Positions 45,866 to 55,129 of a stretch of 64,000 nucleotides of DNA are shown here, in pieces; position 1 is the first letter of the stretch; each line of letters begins with the position of its first letter. A program made the translations under genes and the position numbers. Where the stretch lies: NCBI RefSeq assembly GCF_024385605.1, contig NZ_JANFOJ010000009.1:1-64000 (forward strand). Direction: 5' to 3'. Source of the stretch: Sporolactobacillus sp. STSJ-5 (GTDB lineage: Bacteria; Bacillota; Bacilli; Bacillales; Sporolactobacillaceae). Under the pieces are notes generated by a model, which saw only the letters and a program-made list of their open reading frames with translations, was not told the DNA's origin and did not search any database.

Positions 45866-47274
45866 TATTTCATCCCGTCCCTTCTCTGCTTTTTTTCATG
45901 AGTAAAGATCAATGTGAAAGTAGTCCCGACGCCCATTTGGCTATCAACTCGAACCGTTCCGTCCTGCATTTCAACGTATTTTTTGACGATAGACAGGCCT
46001 AATCCAGTCCCCCCGTATTCACGCGCACGTGATTTCTCCACTCGATAAAATCGTTCAAAGATATAAGGCAACTCTTCTTTAGGAATACCAATGCCTGTGT
46101 CTGATACGGAAAGGACAGTTGCTTCTTTCTTCCCGGTCAGTCGTACAAGAACGCTGCCCTTCTCCGTATAACGGATGGCATTCTCAAGTAAATTTAACAG
46201 CACCTGTTCCATCCGTTTACGATCTCCTCGAATAAGAGGAACCTGATCTTGTAAATCCAGCTGTAAGCTTAGTCGTTTACTTTCTGCTTTAAGTTTAACT
46301 TTCTGAACAGTTGTTTTTATGGTTATCTTCAGATCCATCCATTCCATATTAAGTTTGATCTGTCCTTCCTCCATTTTCGAGAGGTCAAACAGGTCATTAA
46401 TCAAATGTTCGAGACGAACGGATTCTTGATATATAATGGAAAGGTACTGTTTTTTTTCTTTATCAGAATCAACTAATCCATCTGTCAGAACTTTAGCATA
46501 ACCCTGAAGATAAGTGACTGGGGTTCGAAGTTCATGTGAAATGTTTGAGAAAAACGCTCGCCGCGTATCTCGATATCTTTGCAAACTTGCAGCCAGATCA
46601 TTAATGGAGTGCCCGAGCATACCGATTTCATCTCGACTCCCGACCTGAAGTCTTGTATCCCAGTTTCCTTTTGCCATTTTATCGGTCATTTGCTGCATTC
46701 GAAGCAGTGGACGAGAAAGCAGTTTACTCATGATAAGAATCATACCTAAAGCGAGAAAAAACGCGCCAAGTCCAGAAAGCACCAACAAATTTCGAAGTCT
46801 CTGCAAAGAATCGTCTATTTTTTTCATGGAAGAGACAATATAAATCGCAGACCCAGTCGTTTTCCCTATTTGTATGGGTTTACCTACAACATAAAACCGG
46901 TTTCCATGAACATCATGGTTTTGAAAAGCTACAGAATGACCGGATAGCAGGCGCCGGGTATCGCGTGACCGTATAAAAGACAGATTCGGCTGTTTCTCCC
47001 CTGGAAGCGTCAAAATCCTTCCTTCATCATTCAACCAGAAGACCTTTACATCTGAAAATTTAGCAAAAGCTCGAATCATTGATTGTGAAGAAGTATCATT
47101 GGATTCTGCCATGGTTGCAAAGTGTGCAGCAATTTCCTGTGTATTGTCCTTCATTTGAGCATCATAGAAATTTGTGAACAATCGATCAACAGCAAGACCG
47201 GAGGATACGAGAATCACAATCATCAGTACGATAACAGCCGCGCCCAATTTCAGCCCGATTCGATTGATACTCAT
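45865..47274 (-). CDS. Sensor histidine kinase
   Basis: A 469-residue membrane kinase: helix 10-29, an extracytoplasmic sensor region 30-162, helix 163-182, HAMP, phospho-acceptor His 247 in FFSNISHELRTP, and ATPase boxes NLLENAIRYT, VSDTGIGIP, FERFYR and GGTGLGLSIV. It reads a signal outside the membrane; gene context (copper efflux, multicopper oxidase, envelope proteins) suggests copper or copper-caused envelope damage, which is inference. Overlaps the regulator gene by 4 bp. Confidence 0.92.
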   Translation of the reverse strand: MSINRIGLKLGAAVIVLMIVILVSSGLAVDRLFTNFYDAQMKDNTQEIAAHFATMAESNDTSSQSMIRAFAKFSDVKVFWLNDEGRILTLPGEKQPNLSFIRSRDTRRLLSGHSVAFQNHDVHGNRFYVVGKPIQIGKTTGSAIYIVSSMKKIDDSLQRLRNLLVLSGLGAFFLALGMILIMSKLLSRPLLRMQQMTDKMAKGNWDTRLQVGSRDEIGMLGHSINDLAASLQRYRDTRRAFFSNISHELRTPVTYLQGYAKVLTDGLVDSDKEKKQYLSIIYQESVRLEHLINDLFDLSKMEEGQIKLNMEWMDLKITIKTTVQKVKLKAESKRLSLQLDLQDQVPLIRGDRKRMEQVLLNLLENAIRYTEKGSVLVRLTGKKEATVLSVSDTGIGIPKEELPYIFERFYRVEKSRAREYGGTGLGLSIVKKYVEMQDGTVRVDSQMGVGTTFTLIFTHEKKQRRDGMK

Positions 47275-47978
47275 GATTTTCCGACCTCTGCCTCAAATTT
47301 ATAACCGACTCCCCAACTTGTCTGAATCGGGTTATAGACTAATCCGGATCTCTTTAATTTCTCTCTGATATTTTTAACGTGGATATCGACAACCCGCGCA
47401 TCCCCTTCAAAATCATAACCCCATATTTGTTCGATCAACTGTTCACGAGACAGAACACGTCCTTTATTTTTGGCCAGCGTAGCAAAAAGGTCAAATTCTT
47501 TATGGGTTAAATCCACCGATTGATCATGAACAAAAACCTGGCGTCCGTCTCTATCAATCGTTAGTGCTGGAAAATTCAGCACATCGTTATTTGTTTTTTC
47601 GGTAGAGGTCGAGGATGCGCGGCGAATCAGCGCATGAACGCGGGCAATTAATTCCTCTGGATCAAAGGGTTTTGTCAGATAATCATCAGCCCCGAGTTCC
47701 AGCCCCTGGACCTTTTCTTTTGTCTCACCTAGAGCCGTTAACATCAGAATAGGAACGGATTGTGTCTTCCGAATCGACTGGCACACCTCCCAACCATCCA
47801 TATTGGGCATCATCACGTCAAGGATGACCAAGTCAAAGGAGTGATTTTTAATTTTCAGCATCGCTTCATTGCCATCCGCTGCCTCAACGGTATTGAAACC
47901 TTCTTTAGATAAGTAGATGCGTAGCAAATTGCGCAACTTCCAGTCATCATCCACCATTAAGACTTGTAATTTCTTCAT
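47271..47978 (-). CDS. OmpR/PhoB-family response regulator
   Basis: A 235-residue regulator: receiver with acidic pocket VDDD at 9-12, phospho-Asp 54 in LVILDVMMPNMDG, Thr in LTALGE and Lys in DYLTKPFD; C-terminal winged helix (LTHKEFDLFATLAKNKGRVLSREQLIEQIWGYDFEGDARVVDIHVKNIREKL in sequence blocks). ATG 47978 is chosen by AGAAGGTG. This class binds direct repeats in 10-11 bp phase, so it is the natural candidate for the phased repeats of the island. No such repeat is seen at its own promoter. Confidence 0.94.
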   Translation of the reverse strand: MKKLQVLMVDDDWKLRNLLRIYLSKEGFNTVEAADGNEAMLKIKNHSFDLVILDVMMPNMDGWEVCQSIRKTQSVPILMLTALGETKEKVQGLELGADDYLTKPFDPEELIARVHALIRRASSTSTEKTNNDVLNFPALTIDRDGRQVFVHDQSVDLTHKEFDLFATLAKNKGRVLSREQLIEQIWGYDFEGDARVVDIHVKNIREKLKRSGLVYNPIQTSWGVGYKFEAEVGKS

Positions 47979-48073
47979 ACTCATCACCTTCTCTCATCAT
48001 ACAGCAAATTTTCCAGATTACATATATTAACAAATTGAAATCATGCGTAGCATACATCCTAGTTTCTTTTTTA

Positions 48074-48103
48074 AATCCAGTGATACTTAAAAAAAAAAAC
48101 TGG
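48074..48103 (-). terminator. Weak terminator hairpin
   Basis: ATCCAGT / ACTGGAT around a T-rich loop on the minus strand, after the DUF1461-type gene. Confidence 0.45.
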
Positions 48104-48126
48104 ATCTCTTCCTATGGATTGTTTGA

Positions 48127-48786
48127 TTAGAAAACGGACTTATTTTTCCACTTTTTTAATAACTTCCTATGACATACACTTAATAAAATCATGCCTATAA
48201 CAATCCACATCAAAATAAATAAAGCGGCATGTAGAAAAAAGGCTTCCGGGAGGATCGTGATCACAGGATCTGTAACCGGATCGAACAGCCAGTAATTATT
48301 TCTAAAAAAAGCCTTGTGAAACAAAGTGAAGGATGCATCAAAGTTTAAAGTGAAAGCAGTTAAAGTAACGATAATGAAGAACAGAAGAATGAAAGACGCT
48401 TTTTTCAGAACACTGATCATTCCATGCTTAATACCGCAATACAGGCCAGCCACACTAACTAAACCTGTGATGATAAAGAGCAGCTCAATTGAAGTGAAGA
48501 TCCTTTTGACATCCCCAAAATGAATTTGTCCGCGAACTGAGTAAGGCAGGGATGGAAGCTTAAAGGATTGAGGCCTTGGATCGAAAAGATATTGAATCAT
48601 GTAATTATAGTTTTCCACAATTCTAGCTGTGCTGATACCCGCGATCTTGTCAATACCAAGATACCAAATATCGAAATAGTACAGAGGTTTAAAGAGCAGA
48701 GCAAGCTCTATTGACAGGAAAATAATAAACAACGCAAGATTGATGGCAAGCAGGGACTGAAATACACTGGATTTTTTGAAATGCAT
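48127..48786 (-). CDS. DUF1461 (TIGR01906-type) integral membrane protein
   Basis: A 219-residue membrane protein with about five hydrophobic segments and the family's extracellular block between helices 1 and 2 (NYNYMIQYLFDPRP, SLPYSVRGQIHFGDVKRIF). Function not established; related proteins occur in lactic bacteria and Bacilli as lipid-linked membrane proteins. A longer frame reaches 48828; ATG 48786 begins the charged-then-hydrophobic N terminus. Only a weak, non-conforming repeat lies upstream. Confidence 0.78.
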   Translation of the reverse strand: MHFKKSSVFQSLLAINLALFIIFLSIELALLFKPLYYFDIWYLGIDKIAGISTARIVENYNYMIQYLFDPRPQSFKLPSLPYSVRGQIHFGDVKRIFTSIELLFIITGLVSVAGLYCGIKHGMISVLKKASFILLFFIIVTLTAFTLNFDASFTLFHKAFFRNNYWLFDPVTDPVITILPEAFFLHAALFILMWIVIGMILLSVCHRKLLKKWKNKSVF

Positions 48787-48876
48787 CCGCACACACACCC
48801 ATATGAAATATTTTGATCTGAACCACATAAGCCTGAAGAAGTGTAAAAATAGTGGATTCGTATTTCTGTCAGGAAA

Positions 48877-48908
48877 AGGACTAAGCCTCTCTTTTACGGC
48901 TTAGTCCT
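48877..48908 (-). terminator. Terminator of the pspA operon
   Basis: Stem AGGACTAAGCC / GGCTTAGTCCT (11 bp) followed on the minus strand by TTTTCC, about 75 bp after the DUF4247 gene. Confidence 0.75.
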
Positions 48909-48982
48909 GAACAGAATTTCATAGACGACCATTAAATTGAAAGCGAACCGTAGTTTTGTAATCAATTTATTGACAATCGAAT

Positions 48983-49798
48983 TTATCTGCTTCTTCTCAT
49001 GATCCTTCCAAAACTTTTGAATTTGACTTTTGGTGGAGAATTATTTTTTGGGATTGAAATTCTTGAATTTTTAGGAAAAACTTTACTCGTTCCTTGACCC
49101 GTATCTGATTTCAAGATTTTCCCCGTATTTCTCTCAACCGAATTAATCGCCTGTCCTACATCTTTTGTAACGCTATTCCTTATTCTTGAGAATGTACTTG
49201 AAAACGAGTTCGAGTTATTCCCGGAGCTGCTACGCTTAATAATCGAACCGGTTGTCTGCTTCGTTATTGGAGGGATCGTTTTCTTTTCGCTGGCGGTAGG
49301 GGGCTGATACTTTACCATTGGCCGAATTGTATTACCATCCGTATAGCCACGATAATTACCTAGAGCGCCTTTTCCCAATTGATACAATCGATCCAAGAGA
49401 ACGGCAGACAGATAGCCTTTCAAAAACGACGAACTGTAATTGTTGCGAACAAATTCTTTATTACTTACTTCAATCAGGGTATTATCGGGGTTCTTTTTGT
49501 CTCTTTGAAGATCATATAATTCATCAGAATAGACAAGGAACATTTGCTGGTTGTCGTTTCTTGAGATCTGATCCGGCTTCTTTTGGTCGCTTAGTTTCTT
49601 GGCTACTTCTGGAACCGACTGTTTGTCAGCCTGATAAATATAGGACTCCTGATTTCCGTTTTTGGATACGGAGGTCAGCGGATAGCCACCGGTAACGGCT
49701 AGCTGTCCGGAGCCGGATGCGGAGCATCCGGTTAAAAGGGAAGCCCCGAGTACAATAGCCAATACAATTTTTATGCTGTTTGACAATCGCTTAATCAT
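48983..49798 (-). CDS. DUF4247 lipoprotein
   Basis: A 271-residue exported lipoprotein: signal peptide with lipobox LLTGCSAS (Cys near 25), a folded DUF4247-like part (DQKKPDQISR, FLVYSDELYDLQRDKKNPDN, VRNNYSSSFLKGYL) and a Ser/Lys/Arg-rich basic tail. ATG 49798 follows AAGGAAG. Third gene of the PspA unit; DUF4178 and DUF4247 genes are known companions of PspA-like proteins. Confidence 0.8.
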   Translation of the reverse strand: MIKRLSNSIKIVLAIVLGASLLTGCSASGSGQLAVTGGYPLTSVSKNGNQESYIYQADKQSVPEVAKKLSDQKKPDQISRNDNQQMFLVYSDELYDLQRDKKNPDNTLIEVSNKEFVRNNYSSSFLKGYLSAVLLDRLYQLGKGALGNYRGYTDGNTIRPMVKYQPPTASEKKTIPPITKQTTGSIIKRSSSGNNSNSFSSTFSRIRNSVTKDVGQAINSVERNTGKILKSDTGQGTSKVFPKNSRISIPKNNSPPKVKFKSFGRIMRRSR

Positions 49799-49817
49799 AT
49801 TTAACGCTTCCTTTTTT

Positions 49818-50321
49818 TCATGACTGAATGATCCTGACGTCCATTGGCAGGACATCCTCTCCCTCATACAACATCATCTGGCCAGCCTGCCATTCGATTC
49901 GCAGTAGTTTCCAGTTATCTGATTGAAAGTCCCAAAGATAACGTTCACTAGAGGATGCAAAAGGCGTATCACCTGAAGAATGGGCTGCGCCTACCGCTTG
50001 ATCTTCCATATGATACAATGCCCCTTCCATTTCAATGGTCGTTGGAATCTCATTAATATCTTCCAGACGTCCATCAATCGCTTCATAAAGAGACAGCTCC
50101 AGTTTTTCCCTCTTAGCAACCCGTAAATATTTGATCGTACTCCCATCCTTTATCGTAAAAAAAGCTTCCTGGCGTTGCGGGAATAACACTCGACCCGCAA
50201 CGGTATAACTATTAAGTGAAAGATCAACAATATCACCAATAGATAAAGTGTAAGGAGTTTTTTCTTCAATCGGTGGTTCTGGCTTCTTTACTAAATTGAT
50301 GATTCGATGAAATAGGGACAT
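49818..50321 (-). CDS. DUF4178 protein
   Basis: A 167-residue protein with the DUF4178 pattern: LSIGDIVDLSLNSYTVAGRV, an RYLWDFQSDNWKLLRIEW middle strand and a beta-rich C terminus. Soluble or membrane-peripheral. Follows pspA after about 95 bp; ATG 50321 follows AAAGGAG. Function unknown, probably acts with PspA at the membrane. Confidence 0.8.
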   Translation of the reverse strand: MSLFHRIINLVKKPEPPIEEKTPYTLSIGDIVDLSLNSYTVAGRVLFPQRQEAFFTIKDGSTIKYLRVAKREKLELSLYEAIDGRLEDINEIPTTIEMEGALYHMEDQAVGAAHSSGDTPFASSSERYLWDFQSDNWKLLRIEWQAGQMMLYEGEDVLPMDVRIIQS

Positions 50322-50416
50322 TTTTTATCTCCTTTCAACTTGTAAAAATAAAACCGACAGCCGTCTTTTGTAATTTTCTCGGCGTGCCGGCTCATTGATT
50401 TGCCTATTGTTATCCC

Positions 50417-51082
50417 TTATTTTTTATGCTGTTCGATGAGCTGTGCCAGTTCATCTTCGACCTTCTTGTCCTTCCCCAAATTTTCAAACTCTTCATCGAT
50501 GGATTTTTCTTTTTTATAGACTTCCCCGCTTGCTTCCGCCTCGGCTTCTAGCTGCAATGTTTTTTCTTCCATACGTTTCAGTCCGGCCATCGCTGTATTG
50601 GAATCAAAGCCAGACATGGTGTCATTAATCTTTTTCTGCGCCTCGGCGGCGTTAACACGTGCGACAAGAGTTTCCCGTTTATCCTTCAGCTCGGCAACCT
50701 GCTTTCGCATCTCGTCTAGTTTTTGACGAAGATTTTCTGCAGACACCTGATTTTGTTCGTAGCGTTCCTTGTACTCAGTCATTTTTCGTTCAGCGTTTTG
50801 CTTATCCTCGATAACTCTTCGTGCCAGATCCAAGTCTCCTGTTTCAACAGCTAGGTGTGACTGTTCTTCACGTTTAGCCACAAGAGCTTTTTGTTCCTCG
50901 TAAAGGGCCTTGAATTTTTTTTCAAGAGCAATTTGTGCAGCGACTCCCCGTTCAGCTTCTTGTAAGTCCTCCTGCATATCACGCAGGTACTGGTCGGTCA
51001 TTTTAACTGGATCTTCTGCCTTTTCGATCACAGCATAAATATTTGAAACGGTAAGGTCACGCAGTCTTTTAAATAGTGACAT
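50417..51082 (-). CDS. pspA: PspA/IM30 family membrane-stress protein
   Basis: A 221-residue, almost entirely helical coiled-coil protein with the PspA/Vipp1 pattern: amphipathic N-terminal helix (SLFKRLRDLTVSNIYAVIEK), AEDPVKMTDQYLRDMQEDL, and long heptads to the end. It coats damaged membrane and keeps proton motive force. ATG 51082 follows GGAGG. First gene of a three-gene unit with the phased-repeat promoter. Confidence 0.92.
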   Translation of the reverse strand: MSLFKRLRDLTVSNIYAVIEKAEDPVKMTDQYLRDMQEDLQEAERGVAAQIALEKKFKALYEEQKALVAKREEQSHLAVETGDLDLARRVIEDKQNAERKMTEYKERYEQNQVSAENLRQKLDEMRKQVAELKDKRETLVARVNAAEAQKKINDTMSGFDSNTAMAGLKRMEEKTLQLEAEAEASGEVYKKEKSIDEEFENLGKDKKVEDELAQLIEQHKK

Positions 51083-51221
51083 TCAATGAAACCTCCTGAT
51101 TGTTTTTCATGTCGATATCGGATCCCCTTAAAAGGGTGACCAACACTTTTTTTACCTTATTGACAAGTACATTCGTCATTTGTTGTTTTGTATCAACTAC
51201 CCCTCCTTCTCTACTGCAATA

Positions 51222-51258
51222 AGATTACACGTTAAATGTGTAGAAACCATGTAAAAGT
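51222..51258 (-). promoter_or_regulatory. Phased-repeat promoter of the pspA operon
   Basis: Coding strand: ACTTTTACATG, GTTTCTACACA in 11-bp phase (51258-51237); 9-bp gap; -10 TAATCT (51227-51222). Leader of about 135 bases. Between 51259 and 51609 I see no gene. Confidence 0.65.
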
Positions 51259-51609
51259 GATATTTCTCTAGAAGTTGATAAATTCAAATAAAGTTGTTTA
51301 CTAGGAGAACTGTGAAGTAGCATTTTTCTGGTGTATAATTAGCCATTCAAGAAAACAGTTGTTTGCTAATGTTGACATACTCGTATTTAACCACGGGTTT
51401 CATGACAAAAAACCAGCTAATATCTTGTCAAGGTATTTCTATTAAAATATAAAAGATCGTGTGAAACTGAAAATGTGTACGCCAAATAACCCTCCATATA
51501 TTGGAAATATTTGGTGGTATACTTGTTTTAGGTTATATCCTGGAAGGGCTCTTTACGTTTTAATAACGCGTAAATCCAATGAGGAATCTTATTTACACAG
51601 GCTATTAAG

Positions 51610-51965
51610 CGACTTTATAGGACTTTCCTTCTTCTCATTTTTTCTGATAAAAGGCACTCATCTTTTTATTAAAAGAGCGTCTTAATCCGATCTGGACGGC
51701 TAAGCACAAAGCACGGCGTAGGCGCTTAGAACCTCGTTTGGTGATTCTATTGTTGTTGGCTGTGAACTTACCAGACGAATAAACGCTAGGATCTACGCCG
51801 GCAAAGGCAACAAGTTTTTTCGCATGATTAAGCCGGCCAATCTCTCCGATTTCAGATAAAATCATGGCAGCGATTTTTAGGACCAATACCGGGGATCGAC
51901 TGGATAATCCGATACTCTTCGCTTTCTTGAGCGAAGATTCTGGAGCCCATTATAGACCGTTACAT
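51610..51965 (-). pseudogene. IS110-family transposase fragment
   Basis: C-terminal part of an IS110-type transposase: SIPGIGP then, after a one-base shift in an A-run, KIAAMILSEIGEIGRLNHAK, KLVAFAGVDPS, NNRITKRGSKRLRRAL and a premature stop after AFYQKK (the normal sequence would go on in the same frame, EEGKSYKVA). No N-terminal DEDD part and no ends found. Remnant inside the island between the pspA unit and the second Cd/Zn ATPase. Confidence 0.75.
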
Positions 51966-52010
51966 AAAAAGCTGATTATTCCTTCTCAAGTCAGGAACAA
52001 CCAGCTTCAT
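51966..52010 (-). terminator. Terminator after the second Cd/Zn ATPase gene
   Basis: Imperfect stem AAGCTGGTTGTTCCT / AGGAATAATCAGCTT with TTTT on the minus strand, about 35 bp after the gene. Confidence 0.65.
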
Positions 52011-52043
52011 ATATTTTTTATTTATCTTATATTTTGTTGCAGA

Positions 52044-54227
52044 TTACACGTTTTTAATTCTTAAGACACGCATAGCGTTAAGTACTGCTAATAGGGTTAC
52101 GCCGACATCTGAAAATACGGCTTCCCACATGGTCGCAATCCCCACTGCACCAAGAATAAGGAAGATTCCCTTTACTCCCATGGCAAAGATAATATTTTGC
52201 CATACAATACGACGTGTACGTTTAGCTATATTGATTGCTGTTGCAATTTTAGAAGGTTCGTCTGTCATAATAACGACGTCTGCAGCTTCAATCGCTGCAT
52301 CGGACCCTAATCCTCCCATTGCTATACCTACATCAGCTCTGGCTAATACAGGAGTATCGTTAATACCATCTCCGACAAAAACAAGCTTTTCCTTCGCTGT
52401 TTTTTGTTGATCGAGTTTTTCTATCTCATCAACTTTTTGGTCAGGTAATAGTTCTGCATGTATTTCATCCAGTCCAAGCTGACGACCAACTGCCTCGCCT
52501 ACGGATTTGGCATCGCCAGTCAACATAACCGTTTTCTTAATCCCTAATGCCTTTAGCTTCTGAATCGCACTGGCTGAGTCTTCTTTAACTTCATCCGAGA
52601 TAACGATGTATCCCCCATATTTTTTATCAATCGCAACATGTATGAGAGTACCGACAACGGATTTTTGTTCAAAGGCAATGTGCTCTCTGTTCATGAGTTT
52701 GGCATTACCGGCTAAAATTTCTTTCCCATCGACGGTCACTTGAATACCATGGCCCGATATTTCATTGTAGTCTTGAATGCGACTTTCATTGATTTCTTTT
52801 CCATACGCTTTTTGAATCGACAGGGCGATCGGATGACTAGAGTGGATTTCTGCGAAAGCTGCATACTCTAATAATTTCTCTGCCGTAAGACCGTTCTCCG
52901 GTTGAATGTTTGTAACGTCAAAGACACCCTTAGTCAATGTTCCGGTCTTATCGAAAACGACATATTTGACATCGTTCAATGCTTCAAGATAATTGCTCCC
53001 TTTTACGAGAACACCACTTTTAGATGCTCCCCCGATACCCCCAAAGAAGCCCAAAGGTATGGAAACAACCAGGGCACATGGACAAGAGATCACTAAGAAG
53101 ACAAGGGCACGATAAATCCACTCAGAGAAGGTTGCCCCTTGTATCACCAAAGGTGGAATAAAAGCTAAAGCCGCAGCCGCAATTACGACGACAGGCGTGT
53201 AATAACGAGCGAATTTCGTAATAAAGTTTTCTGTGGGTGCTTTTTTGCTGCTGGCATTTTGGACTAAGTCCAAAATTTTTGCAACGGTCGATTCACCATA
53301 AACTTTGGTTACTTCTACCGTTAAGAGACCATTTTTATTAATAAATCCACCGAGCACGTCGTTGCCTACTTCAATTTCTCTTGGAACAGATTCCCCGGTC
53401 AGAGCTGATGTATCAACCATCGAACGACCATCTATAACTTTTCCATCAAGAGGCACTTTTTCACCAGGCTTAATCATAATGACATCGCCAACGCTGATGT
53501 CCTCAGGTGCAACTTTTTTGATGTCATTATTCACTTTTAGATTAGCGTAATCCGGACGAATGTCCATTAGTGCACTGATCGACTTGCGTGAGCGATTGAC
53601 AGCAATGCCCTGAAACAGTTCTCCGATTTGATAAAAGAGCATAACAGCCACACCTTCAGGAAACTGTCCAACAGCAAAAGCCCCTAGAGTCGCTATCGTC
53701 ATTAAGAAATTTTCATCAAATACTTGTCCTCTGAGGATGTTTCTAAAAGCCCGATAAACGATATCGCCACCGATGATGGCATAGGCGATCACAAACAGCG
53801 AAACATCCAAAATGAAAGGAATGGGTGAGAGAGCTGCAATAGCTGTCAACGCCCCACTCACCGCTAAACGAATAATCAGTTGTTGTGTATTACTGCTCTC
53901 ATGATCATGACTGTGTTCATCACTCTTACCCTTAGATCCCAAGGTAACTTTGACCTCAGGTTCAACGCGTGTTACAGTTTGCTTAATGTCATCGATCAAC
54001 TTATCTGTTTTTACCGCACCTGTAGGTTCGACAAACAATTTTTGTGTTGCAAAATCAACAGTTGAAGTTTTTATTCCATTAATTTTCCCCACTGCTCTTT
54101 CAATCTTTTTAGCACAACTCGCACAATCGATGCCTTCCAAATATATTGGAGCCATTACTACCTTCTTTTCGATCCTTTTTTCAGTATCTGTAGCATTTTT
54201 ATTTATTTTTGCTTCTGGTGTACTCAA
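52044..54227 (-). CDS. Second Cd/Zn-type P1B-ATPase
   Basis: A 727-residue pump: N-terminal HMA domain with CASC (GIDCASCAKKIERAVG), a His-bearing linker (DEHSHDHESS), eight membrane helices, CPC in VISCPCALVVSIPLGFFGGIG, DKTGT, SHPIAL and GDGINDTPVL. The sequence around CPC is that of Zn/Cd/Pb pumps (ZntA/CadA group). TTG 54227 follows AAGGGAGG. It differs clearly from the cadA at 36508. Linked to its own ArsR-type repressor 27 bp upstream. Confidence 0.92.
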   Translation of the reverse strand: MSTPEAKINKNATDTEKRIEKKVVMAPIYLEGIDCASCAKKIERAVGKINGIKTSTVDFATQKLFVEPTGAVKTDKLIDDIKQTVTRVEPEVKVTLGSKGKSDEHSHDHESSNTQQLIIRLAVSGALTAIAALSPIPFILDVSLFVIAYAIIGGDIVYRAFRNILRGQVFDENFLMTIATLGAFAVGQFPEGVAVMLFYQIGELFQGIAVNRSRKSISALMDIRPDYANLKVNNDIKKVAPEDISVGDVIMIKPGEKVPLDGKVIDGRSMVDTSALTGESVPREIEVGNDVLGGFINKNGLLTVEVTKVYGESTVAKILDLVQNASSKKAPTENFITKFARYYTPVVVIAAAALAFIPPLVIQGATFSEWIYRALVFLVISCPCALVVSIPLGFFGGIGGASKSGVLVKGSNYLEALNDVKYVVFDKTGTLTKGVFDVTNIQPENGLTAEKLLEYAAFAEIHSSHPIALSIQKAYGKEINESRIQDYNEISGHGIQVTVDGKEILAGNAKLMNREHIAFEQKSVVGTLIHVAIDKKYGGYIVISDEVKEDSASAIQKLKALGIKKTVMLTGDAKSVGEAVGRQLGLDEIHAELLPDQKVDEIEKLDQQKTAKEKLVFVGDGINDTPVLARADVGIAMGGLGSDAAIEAADVVIMTDEPSKIATAINIAKRTRRIVWQNIIFAMGVKGIFLILGAVGIATMWEAVFSDVGVTLLAVLNAMRVLRIKNV

Positions 54228-54253
54228 TTGAATTCCTCCCTTCTCCACATTAT

Positions 54254-54631
54254 TTATTCTTTGATATGATCATAAGCCTGAACTAAAATCTGCATCACAT
54301 GCTGATCTGCCAGTGAGTAGTAAACGACTTTTCCTTCTTTCCGGTTCTTGACCAATTTCGCTTGCTTAAGGATGCGTAATTGGTGAGAAATGGCAGACTG
54401 TGTCATATCCAGCAAATATGCCATATCGCAAACACACATTTCAGATTGATACAGTGCACGCAGCAGACGAATTCTCGTACGATCACCAAATATTTTAAAC
54501 AGATCAGCCACATTTTCTAAGTCTTCATCGTTTGACATAGCTTTGCTTACTTTTTGAACGACGTCTTTATGAATAATGGTCTGTTCACAAATTTCCACAT
54601 CAATGTTTGAACCCATTTTTGTTCTTACCAC
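54254..54631 (-). CDS. ArsR/CadC-type metal repressor
   Basis: A 125-residue repressor: CEQTIIH head, LFKIFGDRTRIRLLRAL, metal motif SEMCVCDMAYLL, HTH TQSAISHQLRILKQAKLV and the C-terminal helix DQHVMQILVQAYDH with His ligands for an alpha5-type zinc site. GTG 54631 follows AAGGTGG. Cotranscribed with the following ATPase. Confidence 0.9.
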   Translation of the reverse strand: MVRTKMGSNIDVEICEQTIIHKDVVQKVSKAMSNDEDLENVADLFKIFGDRTRIRLLRALYQSEMCVCDMAYLLDMTQSAISHQLRILKQAKLVKNRKEGKVVYYSLADQHVMQILVQAYDHIKE

Positions 54632-54653
54632 GAGAACACCACCTTTTTAATGA

Positions 54654-54680
54654 AATATATGAGCAACTATTCAAATGAAA
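54654..54680 (-). promoter_or_regulatory. Likely ArsR-family operator
   Basis: ATATATGAGCAACTATTCAA is an imperfect inverted repeat of the TGAAC/TTCA kind seen before czr/cad-type genes, about 30 bp upstream of the repressor start. Coordinates approximate to a few bases. Confidence 0.55.
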
Positions 54681-54717
54681 GGTACAAAATTATCATTTTC
54701 TCTTTTCATATAAAGTG

Positions 54718-55074
54718 TTAACCAATTTTTGTTCCACATTCCTGACAAAATTTTGCACCGTTTTCAATAGGCGACTTACAACTCGGACAAACCGCTATTG
54801 ATTGTAGGTTATTTCCACATTCATAACAAAACTTGGCGGTAGCACTGTTAGAAGCACCGCATTTTTGACAGACAATTACACGGGAATCATTGTGAAAAAC
54901 GTTGGGTCTGTCGTTTTGGTAGGGTGGATAATCACTATAATGGTCGTTGCGACGATGGTCATGCTCTTCATCATGATGATTATCACCACGATAACCATAT
55001 CTACGGCGATCGTGGTGTTTTCCATGATGATCGTCGTCGCGATCTCCAAATAAACGCTCAAAAAAATCTGACAT
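54718..55074 (-). CDS. Double zinc-ribbon protein with His/Asp/Arg-rich middle
   Basis: A 118-residue protein: N-terminal MSDFFERLFGD, a His/Asp/Arg-rich hydrophilic stretch (about 12-60) and a C-terminal double zinc ribbon with CxxC pairs (CQKCGASN, CYECGNN, CPSCKSP, CQECGTK). ATG 55074 follows GAGGGGGC. The His-rich stretch may hold metal. Function unknown. Confidence 0.75.
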   Translation of the reverse strand: MSDFFERLFGDRDDDHHGKHHDRRRYGYRGDNHHDEEHDHRRNDHYSDYPPYQNDRPNVFHNDSRVIVCQKCGASNSATAKFCYECGNNLQSIAVCPSCKSPIENGAKFCQECGTKIG

Positions 55075-55129
55075 TTTTATGCCCCCTCGTTTATTCAACT
55101 TTGTAATCACTTGCGTTAATTATCTTTAA

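Noticed and set aside
48840-48861. AGTGTAAAAAT/AGTGGATTCGT upstream of the DUF1461 gene as an eighth phased-repeat promoter
   Set aside because: Second unit fits poorly and no TANNNT is found 9 bp away (TTATGT only).
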